NCBI GenBank assembly: GCA_905479095.1 | Contig: CAJQLD010000016.1 | Coordinates: 1 to 61,962 of the forward strand | Source: an uncultured Flavobacteriaceae bacterium | Lineage (GTDB): Bacteria; Bacteroidota; Bacteroidia; Flavobacteriales; Flavobacteriaceae | Length of the DNA: 61,962 nt | Direction: 5' to 3' | In this document: positions 29,821 through 37,997 of the stretch, in pieces | How positions within the stretch are numbered: position 1 is the stretch's first letter | Layout of the letters: every line of letters begins with the position of its first letter | Notes under the pieces: generated by a model | Seen by the model: the letters and a program-made list of their open reading frames with translations, nothing else | Told to the model about the DNA's origin: nothing | Databases searched by the model: none | Position numbers and translations under genes: made by a program

Positions 29821-29879
29821 GAATATAATTTTATTTAATTCGTACTTTTACGAACGATTATTACGAAATAAAATTATTC
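29821..29879. promoter_or_regulatory. Nested inverted repeat directly upstream of aconitase
   Basis: The inner part is a perfect 6+4+6 palindrome, TTCGTA-CTTT-TACGAA (29839-29854). It is flanked by outer arms GAATATAATTTTATTT (29821-29836) and AAATAAAATTATTC (29866-29879), which pair apart from a two-base bulge. TTACGAA also recurs at 29861. The structure ends 7 bases before the aconitase start and overlaps a near-consensus -7 (TACTTTTA). It could be an operator or a 5'-UTR stem-loop. The outer arms are pure A/T and partly could be chance. Confidence 0.4.
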
Positions 29880-29885
29880 ATTATT

Positions 29886-32153
29886 ATGGCTTTCGATATA
29901 AATATTATTAAAGAAGTGTACCGTCAAATGCCGGAACGCATCGAAAAAGCACGTCAACTCGTTGGACGTCCACTTACCTTATCTGAAAAAATTCTTTACA
30001 GTCACCTTTGGGACGACAATGCTACAAAAGCATATGAGCGTGGAAAAGATTATGTAGACTTTGCCCCTGATAGAATTGCCTTACAAGATGCAACGGCACA
30101 AATGGCGTTATTGCAATTTATGCAAGCGGGTAAAACTAAGGTAGCAGTACCTACTACGACACATTGTGATCACTTAATTCAAGCAAAAAATGGAGCCGGA
30201 ACCGATTTACAAAGTGCTTTAAACACGAGTAATGAAGTTTTTAACTTTTTAGAATCAGTCTCAAACAAATACGGATTAGGATTTTGGAAACCAGGTGCAG
30301 GAATTATTCACCAAGTAGTCCTAGAAAATTATGCGTTTCCTGGTGGAATGATGATTGGAACCGATTCGCATACCGTAAATGCGGGTGGATTGGGAATGAT
30401 AGCCATTGGTGTGGGTGGTGCAGACGCTGTAGATGTGATGGCCGGGATGGCTTGGGAATTAAAATTTCCAAAATTAATAGGTGTAAAACTAACGGGTAAA
30501 CTTTCTGGTTGGACTGCACCCAAAGATGTCATTTTAAAAGTCGCAGGAATTGTTTCTGCAAAAGGAGGAACTGGAGCCGTAGTAGAATATTTTGGTGAAG
30601 GTGCTATCGGAATGTCATGTACAGGAAAAGGAACCATTTGTAATATGGGAGCTGAAATAGGAGCAACCACTTCTACTTTTGGTTATGACGAATCGATGGA
30701 ACGTTATTTACGTGCTACCGAGAGAGCCGATGTTGCAGATGCTGCAAATACAGTCAAAGAACATTTAACTGGAGATGCTGAAGTCTATGCAAATCCAGAA
30801 AATTATTTTGATCAAGTCATTGAAATCAATTTATCAGAGTTAAGTCCTTTATTAAACGGTCCTTTTACGCCAGATTTATCTACAAAAGTAGGTTCAGACA
30901 TGAAAGCTATTGCAAATAAAAATGATTGGCCTTTAAAAGTTGAATGGGGATTGATTGGATCTTGTACGAATTCTTCATACGAAGATTTATCAAGAGCAGC
31001 TTCTATAGCTCAACAAGCCTTAGATAAAGGTTTAGGGATCAAAGCTGATTTTGGAATCAATCCAGGTTCTGAAAAAGTACGTTATACAGCAGATAGAGAC
31101 GGAATCTTAAGTGTGTTTGAACAATTAGATGCAAAGATTTTCACCAATGCTTGTGGTCCTTGTATTGGGCAATGGGCACGCTATGAAGATCCTAAAAACG
31201 CACCTAAAAACTCAATCATTCATTCTTTCAATAGAAACTTTGCAAAACGTGCAGATGGAAATCCAAACACACATGCATTTGTGGCTTCACCAGAAATGGT
31301 GGCTGCAATTACCATTGCAGGTCGTTTAGATTTTAATCCTATGACAGATTCTCTAATTAATAAAGAAGGTGAAAAGGTGATGTTAGACGAGCCAACGGGA
31401 TGGGAATTACCTCCAAAAGGTTTTGAAGTAAAAGATGACGGATACCTTGCTCCCGAAGACGATGGAAGTGGTGTTGTGATTAATGTGAGTCCAGATTCTG
31501 AAAGGTTACAATTATTAGCTCCTTTTGAGCCGATTGGCAATACAATTGACGGCGCAAAATTGTTAATTAAAGCTCATGGAAAATGTACGACCGACCATAT
31601 TTCTATGGCGGGACCTTGGTTGCGTTATAGAGGGCATTTAGATAATATTTCTAATAACTGTTTGATTGGTGCTGTAAATGCATTCAATATGAAAACTAAT
31701 TTTGTAAAAAATCAATCAGATGGGGAGTATGATGCAGTTCCTTTAACGGCAAGAGCCTATAAAGCAGCGAATATAAAAACTATTGTTGTTGGGGATCATA
31801 ATTACGGGGAAGGCTCATCAAGAGAACATGCGGCGATGGAGCCACGTCACCTGGGAGTGGCTGCAGTGCTTGTAAAATCATTTGCGCGTATTCATGAAAC
31901 CAACCTTAAAAAACAAGGAATGTTAGGGTTGACGTTTGCAACGGAATCGGATTACGATTTAATTCAAGAAGATGATACCTTTAATTTTGTAGATCTGAAT
32001 GCATTTGCACCTGGAAAACCTTTAACCATTGAAGCGGTTCACGCGGATGGTTCTAAGGATGTCATCATTGCAAACCATTCCTATAACAATTCTCAAATAG
32101 AATGGTATAATGAAGGTTCTGCATTGAACTTGATCAAAAAACAAAACGGCTAA
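29886..32153 (+). CDS. Aconitate hydratase
   Basis: 755 residues, the mitochondrial-type aconitase common in Bacteroidota, shorter than the ~890-residue AcnA. It isomerises citrate and isocitrate in the TCA cycle through a [4Fe-4S] cluster. The cluster cysteines are visible in [11 protein letters not shown] and in [10 protein letters not shown]. Substrate-binding landmarks include [13 protein letters not shown] in the N-terminal half and the swivel-domain motifs [19 protein letters not shown] and [11 protein letters not shown] in the C-terminal part. It is complete and appears monocistronic, preceded by a nested inverted repeat and followed by a strong terminator. Confidence 0.96.
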   Translation: MAFDINIIKEVYRQMPERIEKARQLVGRPLTLSEKILYSHLWDDNATKAYERGKDYVDFAPDRIALQDATAQMALLQFMQAGKTKVAVPTTTHCDHLIQAKNGAGTDLQSALNTSNEVFNFLESVSNKYGLGFWKPGAGIIHQVVLENYAFPGGMMIGTDSHTVNAGGLGMIAIGVGGADAVDVMAGMAWELKFPKLIGVKLTGKLSGWTAPKDVILKVAGIVSAKGGTGAVVEYFGEGAIGMSCTGKGTICNMGAEIGATTSTFGYDESMERYLRATERADVADAANTVKEHLTGDAEVYANPENYFDQVIEINLSELSPLLNGPFTPDLSTKVGSDMKAIANKNDWPLKVEWGLIGSCTNSSYEDLSRAASIAQQALDKGLGIKADFGINPGSEKVRYTADRDGILSVFEQLDAKIFTNACGPCIGQWARYEDPKNAPKNSIIHSFNRNFAKRADGNPNTHAFVASPEMVAAITIAGRLDFNPMTDSLINKEGEKVMLDEPTGWELPPKGFEVKDDGYLAPEDDGSGVVINVSPDSERLQLLAPFEPIGNTIDGAKLLIKAHGKCTTDHISMAGPWLRYRGHLDNISNNCLIGAVNAFNMKTNFVKNQSDGEYDAVPLTARAYKAANIKTIVVGDHNYGEGSSREHAAMEPRHLGVAAVLVKSFARIHETNLKKQGMLGLTFATESDYDLIQEDDTFNFVDLNAFAPGKPLTIEAVHADGSKDVIIANHSYNNSQIEWYNEGSALNLIKKQNG

Positions 32154-32179
32154 GTAGTGAATTAATTTACTATAGTTTT

Positions 32180-32204
32180 TCGAAAGTTATTTAGTGACTT
32201 TCGA
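32180..32204 (+). other. Small stem-loop after aconitase
   Basis: TCGAAAGT pairs with ACTTTCGA (8 bp, 9-base loop) without a following T run. It may stabilise the mRNA 3' end ahead of the main terminator. Confidence 0.45.
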
Positions 32205-32212
32205 TAAAAATT

Positions 32213-32255
32213 AAATCGAGACCTCTCAACATATGAACGGTCTCGATTTTTTTTT
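32213..32255 (+). terminator. Rho-independent terminator of aconitase
   Basis: A perfect 11-bp stem (AAATCGAGACC / GGTCTCGATTT) with a 15-base loop is followed by a run of T to 32255. This is the clearest plus-strand terminator in the window. Confidence 0.88.
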
Positions 32256-32261
32256 GCACCC

Positions 32262-32471
32262 GTCATTGCGAGCGTAGCGCGGCAATCTGTTGATGTGAAA
32301 AGTGAAAAGTGAAAAAAGACTAACGAGTATTAAGTACAAAGTATTAAGTATTGAGTACAAAGTATTAAGAAAATAGAAAATAGAGAAGAGACGAAAGGCA
32401 ATTAGGATTTTCCTTGTCACTCTAAGCGCAGTAGAAGTGTCATTTCGAGTGTAGCGTGGCAATCCTGTTGA
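32262..32471. repeat. Gene-free segment with dispersed-type repeats
   Basis: The 457-base gap 32154-32610 has no credible gene. Besides the two hairpins it holds two diverged copies of one ~32-base element: 32262-32293 (starts GTCATTGCGAGCGTAGCG) and 32439-32471 (starts GTCATTTCGAGTGTAGCG), both ending GGCAATC...TGTTGA. A related-looking piece (TGTCACTCTAAGCGCAG) begins near 32415. Between the copies are short direct repeats: GTGAAAA at 32295-32317 and AGTATTAAGTA/AGTAC units at 32326-32369. Elements of this GTCATTGCGAG kind are, from memory, common intergenic repeats in Bacteroidota. No inverted terminal repeats or transposase are seen. Confidence 0.7.
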
Positions 32472-32610
32472 GTTGAACTGGAAAGTAACATATTACGTCG
32501 TTGTACTACTTTGTGATGACAAAAAAACAAAAGAGGCTCTCTAAAAAGGTTTTACTTTATCAATCTGAAATAAATTCAGAAAGACAGATTTTCTACTTTT
32601 TTGACAGACT

Positions 32611-33300
32611 TTATTTTTGAAATTTTTTCACAAAAAATTCCGTCAAAAACAAATTACAAAGAATCATGGAGTAGGCATAAATGGTATCCTCTACAGGAAT
32701 AGTCCCCATACGAATCCCTAAATTTTCGGCATTGTTATACCAAACCACTTGGTTGTCAATAAAGCTCCCGGTTAAGATGCCATTCACAATAAAAAACGGA
32801 ATCAGCATCACTAAAAAGGTCAAGAAAAAATGCTGAAGCAACTTAGTATTGTATTTATAAACGAGTATCGTTAACGGAATCGCCAAGCCAAAATTAATCA
32901 CCGTGTACCATTTGTCATAGTTTACGAGTGCAAGGATGAATAACAGACTCATCAGACCAATGCTAATAGCCCTTGTAACTGCCTTGTTGAGCTTTAGGTT
33001 CGGAAAATAGAGTAGGAGTGCATAATGTGTAAACACACAAGCAAAGGGAATACAGATAAAAAACAACCATTCTTCAATAGGAAGACTAAAAAGTTTGAGC
33101 CCTAAAAAGTAGGTATCATTAAACCCCCAGATTCCATTCATTGTAAAAATAACATCCCACGGAATAAAAACCCCCATGGTTAGAAGGATCGAAATGAAAA
33201 TCCATAAAAACCGTTTGTGGAGTTGTAGCCTCGGATGAAAGCTGTACAAAAATGGCACTGAAACAGACCCTAAGTTTAATAAAAGATAGAGTGTATTCAT
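32611..33300 (-). CDS. Lycopene cyclase (membrane, CrtYcd/CarR type)
   Basis: 229 residues, almost wholly hydrophobic, with about six or seven membrane spans. It has the family motifs FIPWDVIFTMNGIWGFND and LPIEEWLFFICIPF, whose acidic PWD and EE residues are characteristic of heterodimer-type and fused CrtYcd cyclases. It should close both ends of lycopene to give beta-carotene. Last gene of the carotenoid cluster, 3 bases after crtZ, so translation is probably coupled. This is not the flavoprotein CrtY/CrtL type, as no Rossmann motif is present. Confidence 0.88.
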   Translation of the reverse strand: MNTLYLLLNLGSVSVPFLYSFHPRLQLHKRFLWIFISILLTMGVFIPWDVIFTMNGIWGFNDTYFLGLKLFSLPIEEWLFFICIPFACVFTHYALLLYFPNLKLNKAVTRAISIGLMSLLFILALVNYDKWYTVINFGLAIPLTILVYKYNTKLLQHFFLTFLVMLIPFFIVNGILTGSFIDNQVVWYNNAENLGIRMGTIPVEDTIYAYSMILCNLFLTEFFVKKFQK

Positions 33301-33303
33301 GTG

Positions 33304-33753
33304 TTAGCGTTTAAAATATTTGAACGGTACAAACAACATTCCAAAACATTCTCCATCGCCTTTTCCGAGGTGTTTGTGATGAATTTTGTGGGCGCGTCTG
33401 AGTCCTTTTGCATACCAGTTATTGGCTTTTCTAAAAAACTTAAAACGTTGGTGAATAAAAATATCATGCACCACAAAATAGGTAGCGCCATAGGCCATAA
33501 TCCCTAAGCCAATGGGAAGTCCAGCCCAAAAGCCTTCATAACTCCAAAAGTAAAAACAAGTCATACTAACAACTGCGTAGAATATAAAAAAGGCATCATT
33601 GCGTTCAAACCAGCTTTTGTGATCTTTGTGATGGTGGTCTCTATGAAGGTTCCATAAAAAACCATGCATCACGTATTTATGCGTAAACCAAGCCATAAAC
33701 TCCATGGTCGAAAAGGTTCCTAAAAAAACGAGTATCCATAAAATTGTATTCAT
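33304..33753 (-). CDS. crtZ: Beta-carotene hydroxylase
   Basis: 149 residues of the fatty-acid-hydroxylase-like di-iron membrane family. All four histidine clusters are visible: HKYVMH, HRDHHHKDH, HDIFIHQR and HKIHHKH. It should hydroxylate the 3 and 3' carbons of the beta-rings of beta-carotene, giving zeaxanthin, the typical yellow pigment of marine flavobacteria. It has about four membrane helices and normal length. It lies 8 bases after crtB and 3 before the cyclase within the operon. No ketolase (crtW) accompanies it here, so zeaxanthin rather than astaxanthin is the expected product from this locus. Confidence 0.93.
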   Translation of the reverse strand: MNTILWILVFLGTFSTMEFMAWFTHKYVMHGFLWNLHRDHHHKDHKSWFERNDAFFIFYAVVSMTCFYFWSYEGFWAGLPIGLGIMAYGATYFVVHDIFIHQRFKFFRKANNWYAKGLRRAHKIHHKHLGKGDGECFGMLFVPFKYFKR

Positions 33754-33761
33754 AATAATGC

Positions 33762-34601
33762 TTATAATAGATTGAGTTGATATTTAACATAACTACGGGT
33801 CAGTAGTTCTACTTTTTTATAATCTGGCACTCGAATTCGAGTACTTTTGATTTCGAGGGCAGGAGTCGTTTTTAGTTTTTTGAGAAGTTGATTGTAATAA
33901 CGGTAGGCCATAAACACCCCAAATTTAGCTTCTAAAGGAAGTTGCTTAATTCCTGATAATCCTTCGGAGAAATCTTTTTCAATATCATCAATGATGGCTT
34001 TTTTAGAGTCTTCATCTAAATTATTTAAATCCGTATTTGGAAAATAAGTTCGATTGAGTTCATCATGATCGGCTTTTAAATCTCTTAAAAAATTCACTTT
34101 TTGAAATGCCGATCCTAGTGCCATTGCAGTTTGTTTGAGCGTGTCATACCTTTCAGTATTCCCATTGACAAAGACCTTTAAACACATCAAACCAACAACA
34201 TCTGCCGAACCATATATGTAGTTTTTATATTCTTCCTCTGTATGATAGACCGTTTTATGTAAATCTTGTCGCATTGAGTTCATAAAAGCATCAACCATTT
34301 CTCTGTCAATCCCATAGGTGTGATAGGTGTGTTGAAAGGAATTCAAAATGGGATTAAGGCTAATTTTATTAATAAGCGCCGATTCTAAATCTGCTTCAAA
34401 TTGAATAAATAAAGCTTCCTTATCATAGTCGTGAAATGAATCTACAATTTCATCGGCCAAACGCACAAAGCCATAAATATTGTAAATATCCTGGCGAATA
34501 GAGTTCGATAGCATTTTTGTGGCCATTGAAAATGACGTACTATAGGTCTGTGTAATTATCCGACTACACTCTTGTGATACAGCATCAAATATTGATTTCA
34601 T
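33762..34601 (-). CDS. crtB: Phytoene synthase
   Basis: 279 residues of the all-alpha trans-isoprenyl diphosphate synthase, head-to-head type. The first aspartate-rich motif is LADEIVDSF and the second lies in NFLRDLKADHDELNR, both needed for Mg-diphosphate binding. It joins two geranylgeranyl diphosphates to phytoene. The N-terminal YSTSFSMATKML is the typical family start. It lies 33 bases after crtI. The GGPP synthase that must feed it (crtE/ispA type) is not in this window. Confidence 0.94.
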   Translation of the reverse strand: MKSIFDAVSQECSRIITQTYSTSFSMATKMLSNSIRQDIYNIYGFVRLADEIVDSFHDYDKEALFIQFEADLESALINKISLNPILNSFQHTYHTYGIDREMVDAFMNSMRQDLHKTVYHTEEEYKNYIYGSADVVGLMCLKVFVNGNTERYDTLKQTAMALGSAFQKVNFLRDLKADHDELNRTYFPNTDLNNLDEDSKKAIIDDIEKDFSEGLSGIKQLPLEAKFGVFMAYRYYNQLLKKLKTTPALEIKSTRIRVPDYKKVELLTRSYVKYQLNLL

Positions 34602-34634
34602 AAACTTATTTTTTTAATTTTATAACTAAGTTGC

Positions 34635-36104
34635 TTAACATTTGTCTAGCATCTTTTGTATAAGTTCAGAGGTCAGTTTTCCGGAGATTAGAGAAGGGGG
34701 CACTCCTGGTCCAGGGACAGTTAATTGTCCTGTAAAATATAAATTTTCAACGTTGTTACTTTTTAATTTAGGTCTTAAAAAAGCGGTTTGCAATAAGGTC
34801 ATTGCCATACCATAGGCATTTCCTTTGTACGAATTGTATTCGGATTTAAAGTCTTCCACACAAAAGGATTCCTTAAATATAATATTATTTTGAATTGATT
34901 GCTTTGTTTTTTCTTCAAACCTTTCAATTATCTTTTCAAGATAGTGGTTTCTAAGTTCGGGAGTGTCTTCAATATTTGGAGCAATGGGCATCAAAATAAA
35001 TAAGGCTTCGCAGCCCTCTGGTGCCATTGAAGGATCTGTTTTTGAAGGGACATTGGCATAAAATAATGGATGTGTTGGCCATTTAGGGTCGTCATAGATC
35101 TCTTCGGCATGTTTTTCAAAATCGGCATCAAAAAATAAGTTGTGATGCTCCGAATTTTTAAGCTTTTTATCCAATCCGATATAAAATAATAAAGAGGAGG
35201 GAGCAAATACTTTTTTGTCCCAATACGCTTCCGAGTGTTGTCGATATTTTTCATCTAACAAACTTTCGGAATGGTGATAATCGGCACCACTCAATACAAT
35301 GTCAGATTCTATAAATATATCTTTTGTAACCAGTCCAGTTACAACGCCATTATCGACCACAATTTTATCAACGGGATGATTGGTGTGGATTTCTACTCCT
35401 AATTCTTTAGCCAAGGCTTCCATAGCCTTAATGATCTCATACATACCGCCTCTTGGATGCCAGGTTCCTAATCCGAAGTCAGCATAATTCATAAAGCTAA
35501 AAAAGGATGGTGTTTTATTGGGTTTAGCCCCTAAAAACAAGGATGGAAATTCGAGTGTCGAAATTAATTTTGGATTGCTAAAGTTTTTTCGAACTTCAGA
35601 ACTGATCGTTTTAAAAAACTGATCCAAGCGCATCACAGTATCTTTAGTAACGAGTTCTAAAGGCGATACTCCAGGTGCGTTATACAGAATTTTATTGACG
35701 GCAATGCCGTAATTATTTTGTGCTTTTTCTATAAATTTTTTCAGTTTGATGCCGCTGCCTTTTTCAATGCGTTCAAATTCAGCACAAATTTTATCCATAG
35801 AATCCCCGATGGTAATAATCTCATCATCGAAAAATATTTTATAAGCAGGATCTAGTTTATCTATTTGGTAGTAGTCGGAAGTTTTTTTATCAAAATCCGC
35901 AAAAAACCGATCAAAAACATCAGGCATCCAATACCAAGATGGACCAATATCGAAAGTAAAGCCATCTTTTTTTAGTTGTCGCGCACGACCGCCTACAGTA
36001 CTGTTTTTTTCATAGATAGACACGTTGTTTCCAGCTTGTGCTAAATAGCATGCTGCAGACAAGGATGAAAACCCAGATCCTATGATTTGTATTGTCTTTT
36101 TCAT
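34635..36104 (-). CDS. crtI: Phytoene desaturase
   Basis: About 489 residues from the ATG at 36104, which gives MKKTIQIIGSGFSSLSAA, the usual CrtI beginning with an FAD-binding GxGxxS fold. A TTG seven codons further upstream is also in frame but would add an unlikely tail. The second FAD-contact region STVGGRARQLKKDGFTFDIG and the C-terminal FTGQLTVPGPGVPPSLISGK are diagnostic of bacterial CrtI, which desaturates phytoene to lycopene. Length is standard. It follows the MerR regulator gene after 55 bases, so it may be read from the same promoter or have its own. Confidence 0.94.
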   Translation of the reverse strand: MKKTIQIIGSGFSSLSAACYLAQAGNNVSIYEKNSTVGGRARQLKKDGFTFDIGPSWYWMPDVFDRFFADFDKKTSDYYQIDKLDPAYKIFFDDEIITIGDSMDKICAEFERIEKGSGIKLKKFIEKAQNNYGIAVNKILYNAPGVSPLELVTKDTVMRLDQFFKTISSEVRKNFSNPKLISTLEFPSLFLGAKPNKTPSFFSFMNYADFGLGTWHPRGGMYEIIKAMEALAKELGVEIHTNHPVDKIVVDNGVVTGLVTKDIFIESDIVLSGADYHHSESLLDEKYRQHSEAYWDKKVFAPSSLLFYIGLDKKLKNSEHHNLFFDADFEKHAEEIYDDPKWPTHPLFYANVPSKTDPSMAPEGCEALFILMPIAPNIEDTPELRNHYLEKIIERFEEKTKQSIQNNIIFKESFCVEDFKSEYNSYKGNAYGMAMTLLQTAFLRPKLKSNNVENLYFTGQLTVPGPGVPPSLISGKLTSELIQKMLDKC

Positions 36105-36159
36105 TTCGCTTATAAAAATAGGCAAAAGACAATACAGTTAGTAGGTGTCTAATGGTTTT

Positions 36160-37059
36160 TTACAAATCTTTAACTAAATTTTCGATTGAATTGTATAGTT
36201 TCATTTGTTTTGGGAGTTTTTTAGCATCGAAATCCTTAAATCGTGTTCCAAGTAACAATGCAGAGTTTTCGGTATTTTCAATTAATGTTTTATTAAATTT
36301 ATCTAAATAGCCGGATAGTTTTTCCTGTGTTGGCATGATTGTAAAATAGGAAACATAGGTAATTTCGGTATATAAGTTATTTAGCAATTGAAGATCCTCC
36401 ACGGGAACGCTTTCCCCCAAAAATATGGTGTGGTATCCCTTACTAATAAGTTCATAGTTTAAAAATAAAAGTCCAATATCATGTGTTTCATTTATCGGTA
36501 AAAATAAGACAAAAGTTTTGGTGTCTGGTCTTGGGTTTAAACTTTGGAGACGTTCAATATGAATTAATATCTTTTGCCGTATGTGAACAGATATAAAATG
36601 TTCATGAGCAGGTGTAATGGTGTGTGTCTGCCATAACAAACCTAAATCTTGAATTATAGGAATGAAGATTTCATAAAAAATTTCCCGAAAACTTTTTTCT
36701 TCTAACAACTGGTTATAGGTGTTGTAAAAAAGGCTTTGATCAAAATTAAGCATTGAGAGTTTAAAAGCGTTGAACGCGTGTTTTTCAACATTGCCTAAAA
36801 AAGACATCTCTCTTACTTTTACGGCAATATCAGATTCTTTAAGTGCTGCGATTTTAGATATTTTAAAACCATGAGTGTTTAAGAAATTAATATTGAGAAG
36901 TTTTCGTAAGCTGCCTAAATTGTAGCTTCTAATGTTAGTGTCAGATCGTTCGGGCTCTAGAAGATTGTAACGTTTTTCCCATATACGAATCGTATGGGCT
37001 TTAATACCGGTTAGGTTTTCGAGGTCTTTAATACTAAAGACGGTTTGAATAGTGTTCAT
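36160..37059 (-). CDS. MerR-type regulator with cobalamin-binding domain (CarH/LitR-like photoreceptor candidate)
   Basis: 299 residues. An N-terminal MerR helix-turn-helix (~6-72, GIKAHTIRIWEKRYNLLEPE) is followed by a four-helix cap with the W-x9-EH motif (W143, E153, H154) and a B12-binding Rossmann part with the ExHxxG motif (E191-T-H193-D-I-G196). These are the two signatures of CarH/LitR, which repress carotenoid genes in the dark with adenosylcobalamin bound and release DNA in light. The residue after W143 is Gln; Thermus CarH, as I recall, has there the His that ligates cobalt after photolysis. First gene of the carotenoid cluster, so it probably regulates itself and crtI-crtB-crtZ-cyclase. 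Light sensing is inference. Confidence 0.85.
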   Translation of the reverse strand: MNTIQTVFSIKDLENLTGIKAHTIRIWEKRYNLLEPERSDTNIRSYNLGSLRKLLNINFLNTHGFKISKIAALKESDIAVKVREMSFLGNVEKHAFNAFKLSMLNFDQSLFYNTYNQLLEEKSFREIFYEIFIPIIQDLGLLWQTHTITPAHEHFISVHIRQKILIHIERLQSLNPRPDTKTFVLFLPINETHDIGLLFLNYELISKGYHTIFLGESVPVEDLQLLNNLYTEITYVSYFTIMPTQEKLSGYLDKFNKTLIENTENSALLLGTRFKDFDAKKLPKQMKLYNSIENLVKDL

Positions 37060-37075
37060 GTTTTAATAAGATTTG

Positions 37076-37092
37076 GGTCAACTAAATTAACC
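37076..37092. promoter_or_regulatory. Candidate MerR operator upstream of the carotenoid cluster
   Basis: GGTCAA-ctaaa-TTAACC is an imperfect 6+5+6 inverted repeat starting 17 bases upstream of the regulator ATG. On the minus strand it contains TAATTTAG, one mismatch from the -7 consensus, so a protein bound here would cover the promoter, as expected for CarH-type repression. Confidence 0.4.
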
Positions 37093-37137
37093 TAAAAAAA
37101 ATTAAAAACAAAGAATATATTACAAAAAAACAAAAAG

Positions 37138-37222
37138 TGCGCACGAGAAGACTCGAACTTCCACGGGAATAATTCCCACTAGCCCCTCAAGCTAGCGCGT
37201 CTACCAATTCCGCCACGTGCGC
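37138..37222 (-). tRNA. tRNA-Leu (anticodon GAG)
   Basis: An 85-base class II tRNA. The acceptor stem GCGCACG/CGTGCGC pairs perfectly with discriminator A. The anticodon stem CTAGC/GCTAG encloses loop TTGAGGG, so positions 34-36 read GAG, for CUC/CUU codons. A long variable arm (TGGGAATTATTCCC) and a T-loop with GTTCGAGTC are present. The 3' CCA is not encoded. Confidence 0.95.
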
Positions 37223-37245
37223 ATTTATGAATGTTAAAGGTAAAA

Positions 37246-37275
37246 AAAAAAGTTAAGAATTAACTTAACTTTTTT
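37246..37275. terminator. Terminator between the two tRNA genes
   Basis: AGTTAAG/CTTAACT with a 6-base loop, extended by paired A and T tracts to a 12-bp stem. It can act on either strand; on the minus strand it lies just after tRNA-Lys and before tRNA-Leu. Confidence 0.65.
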
Positions 37276-37277
37276 AG

Positions 37278-37350
37278 TGACCTGGCTGGGGCTCGAACCC
37301 AGGACCCTCTCCTTAAAAGGGAGATGCTCTACCAACTGAGCTACCAGGTC
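37278..37350 (-). tRNA. tRNA-Lys (anticodon TTT)
   Basis: A 73-base tRNA. The acceptor stem GACCTGG/CCAGGTC pairs perfectly, the anticodon stem is TCTCC/GGAGA, and loop CTTTTAA gives anticodon TTT. D-loop AGCTCAGTTGGTAGAGC and T-arm GGGTTCGAGCCC are canonical; CCA is not encoded. Confidence 0.97.
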
Positions 37351-37478
37351 ATTAATTTATCTTAATGCGGCTGCAAATATAGAGGGATTAATTAATTAAA
37401 CAACGCTTTTTTAAATTATTTTTTGTTTTTTTGTTGTAGTTAAATTTAGGTGGCTTATAATCAAATTTTTAGAGAATT

Positions 37479-37997
37479 ATGATCGTTGTTTTATTAGGGT
37501 ATATGGGTTCCGGAAAGTCTACTATTGGACGGACACTTGCTAAGAAATTAGAGTTTAAGTTTTTGGATTTAGATGAATACATTGAACAAAACGAAAAAGT
37601 ATCGGTTGCAGAGCTTTTTAATTCTAAGGGAGAAATTTATTTTCGGTCCATTGAAGCCAAAGCCGTTAAACAACTTTGTAATGATTCTGACTCTTTAGTG
37701 TTAGCATTGGGCGGAGGAACGCCTTGTTTTGGAGATACCATGTCCTTTTTGAATGAACACTCTAATGTAATGACGGTCTATCTTAAAGCATCCGTGTCGG
37801 AACTAACAAAACGTCTCGTCAATGAAAAATCGACTCGACCTTTGATTGCACATCTCGAAGAAGAAGCAATTCCAGAGTTTATAGCCAAACATTTATTTGA
37901 ACGTTCGTTTTATTACAATCAATCAAAAGTAAGTATCAATACAGACAATCAAACAGTGGAAGCTATTGTTGAGGCCGCAAGATCAAAATTAGTTTAG
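37479..37997 (+). CDS. aroK: Shikimate kinase
   Basis: 172 residues. It phosphorylates shikimate with ATP at the fifth step of the chorismate pathway. Walker A GYMGSGKST lies at residues 7-15. Shikimate-binding LDLDEYIE, the Arg in EIYFRSIEAKAV, and the GGGTPC loop follow. The lid region has the ATP-contacting Arg in KSTRPL, and the ERSFYYNQS segment near the C-terminus is typical. Its last 9 bases overlap the 3' end of the convergent phosphoribosyltransferase gene, leaving no room for a terminator between them. No aro neighbours are present. Confidence 0.94.
   Translation: MIVVLLGYMGSGKSTIGRTLAKKLEFKFLDLDEYIEQNEKVSVAELFNSKGEIYFRSIEAKAVKQLCNDSDSLVLALGGGTPCFGDTMSFLNEHSNVMTVYLKASVSELTKRLVNEKSTRPLIAHLEEEAIPEFIAKHLFERSFYYNQSKVSINTDNQTVEAIVEAARSKLV

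Noticed and set aside
32226-32462. Minus-strand open frame with PRYTRND-like phrases
   Set aside because: It is the translation of the dispersed GTCATTGCGAG repeats and AT-rich tandem repeats; not a gene.
32262-32471. Possible CRISPR array
   Set aside because: There are only two diverged copies ~145 bases apart with no regular spacers, and no cas genes nearby.
36105-36125. crtI start at TTG 36125
   Set aside because: The ATG at 36104 gives the normal CrtI N-terminus directly before the FAD fold.
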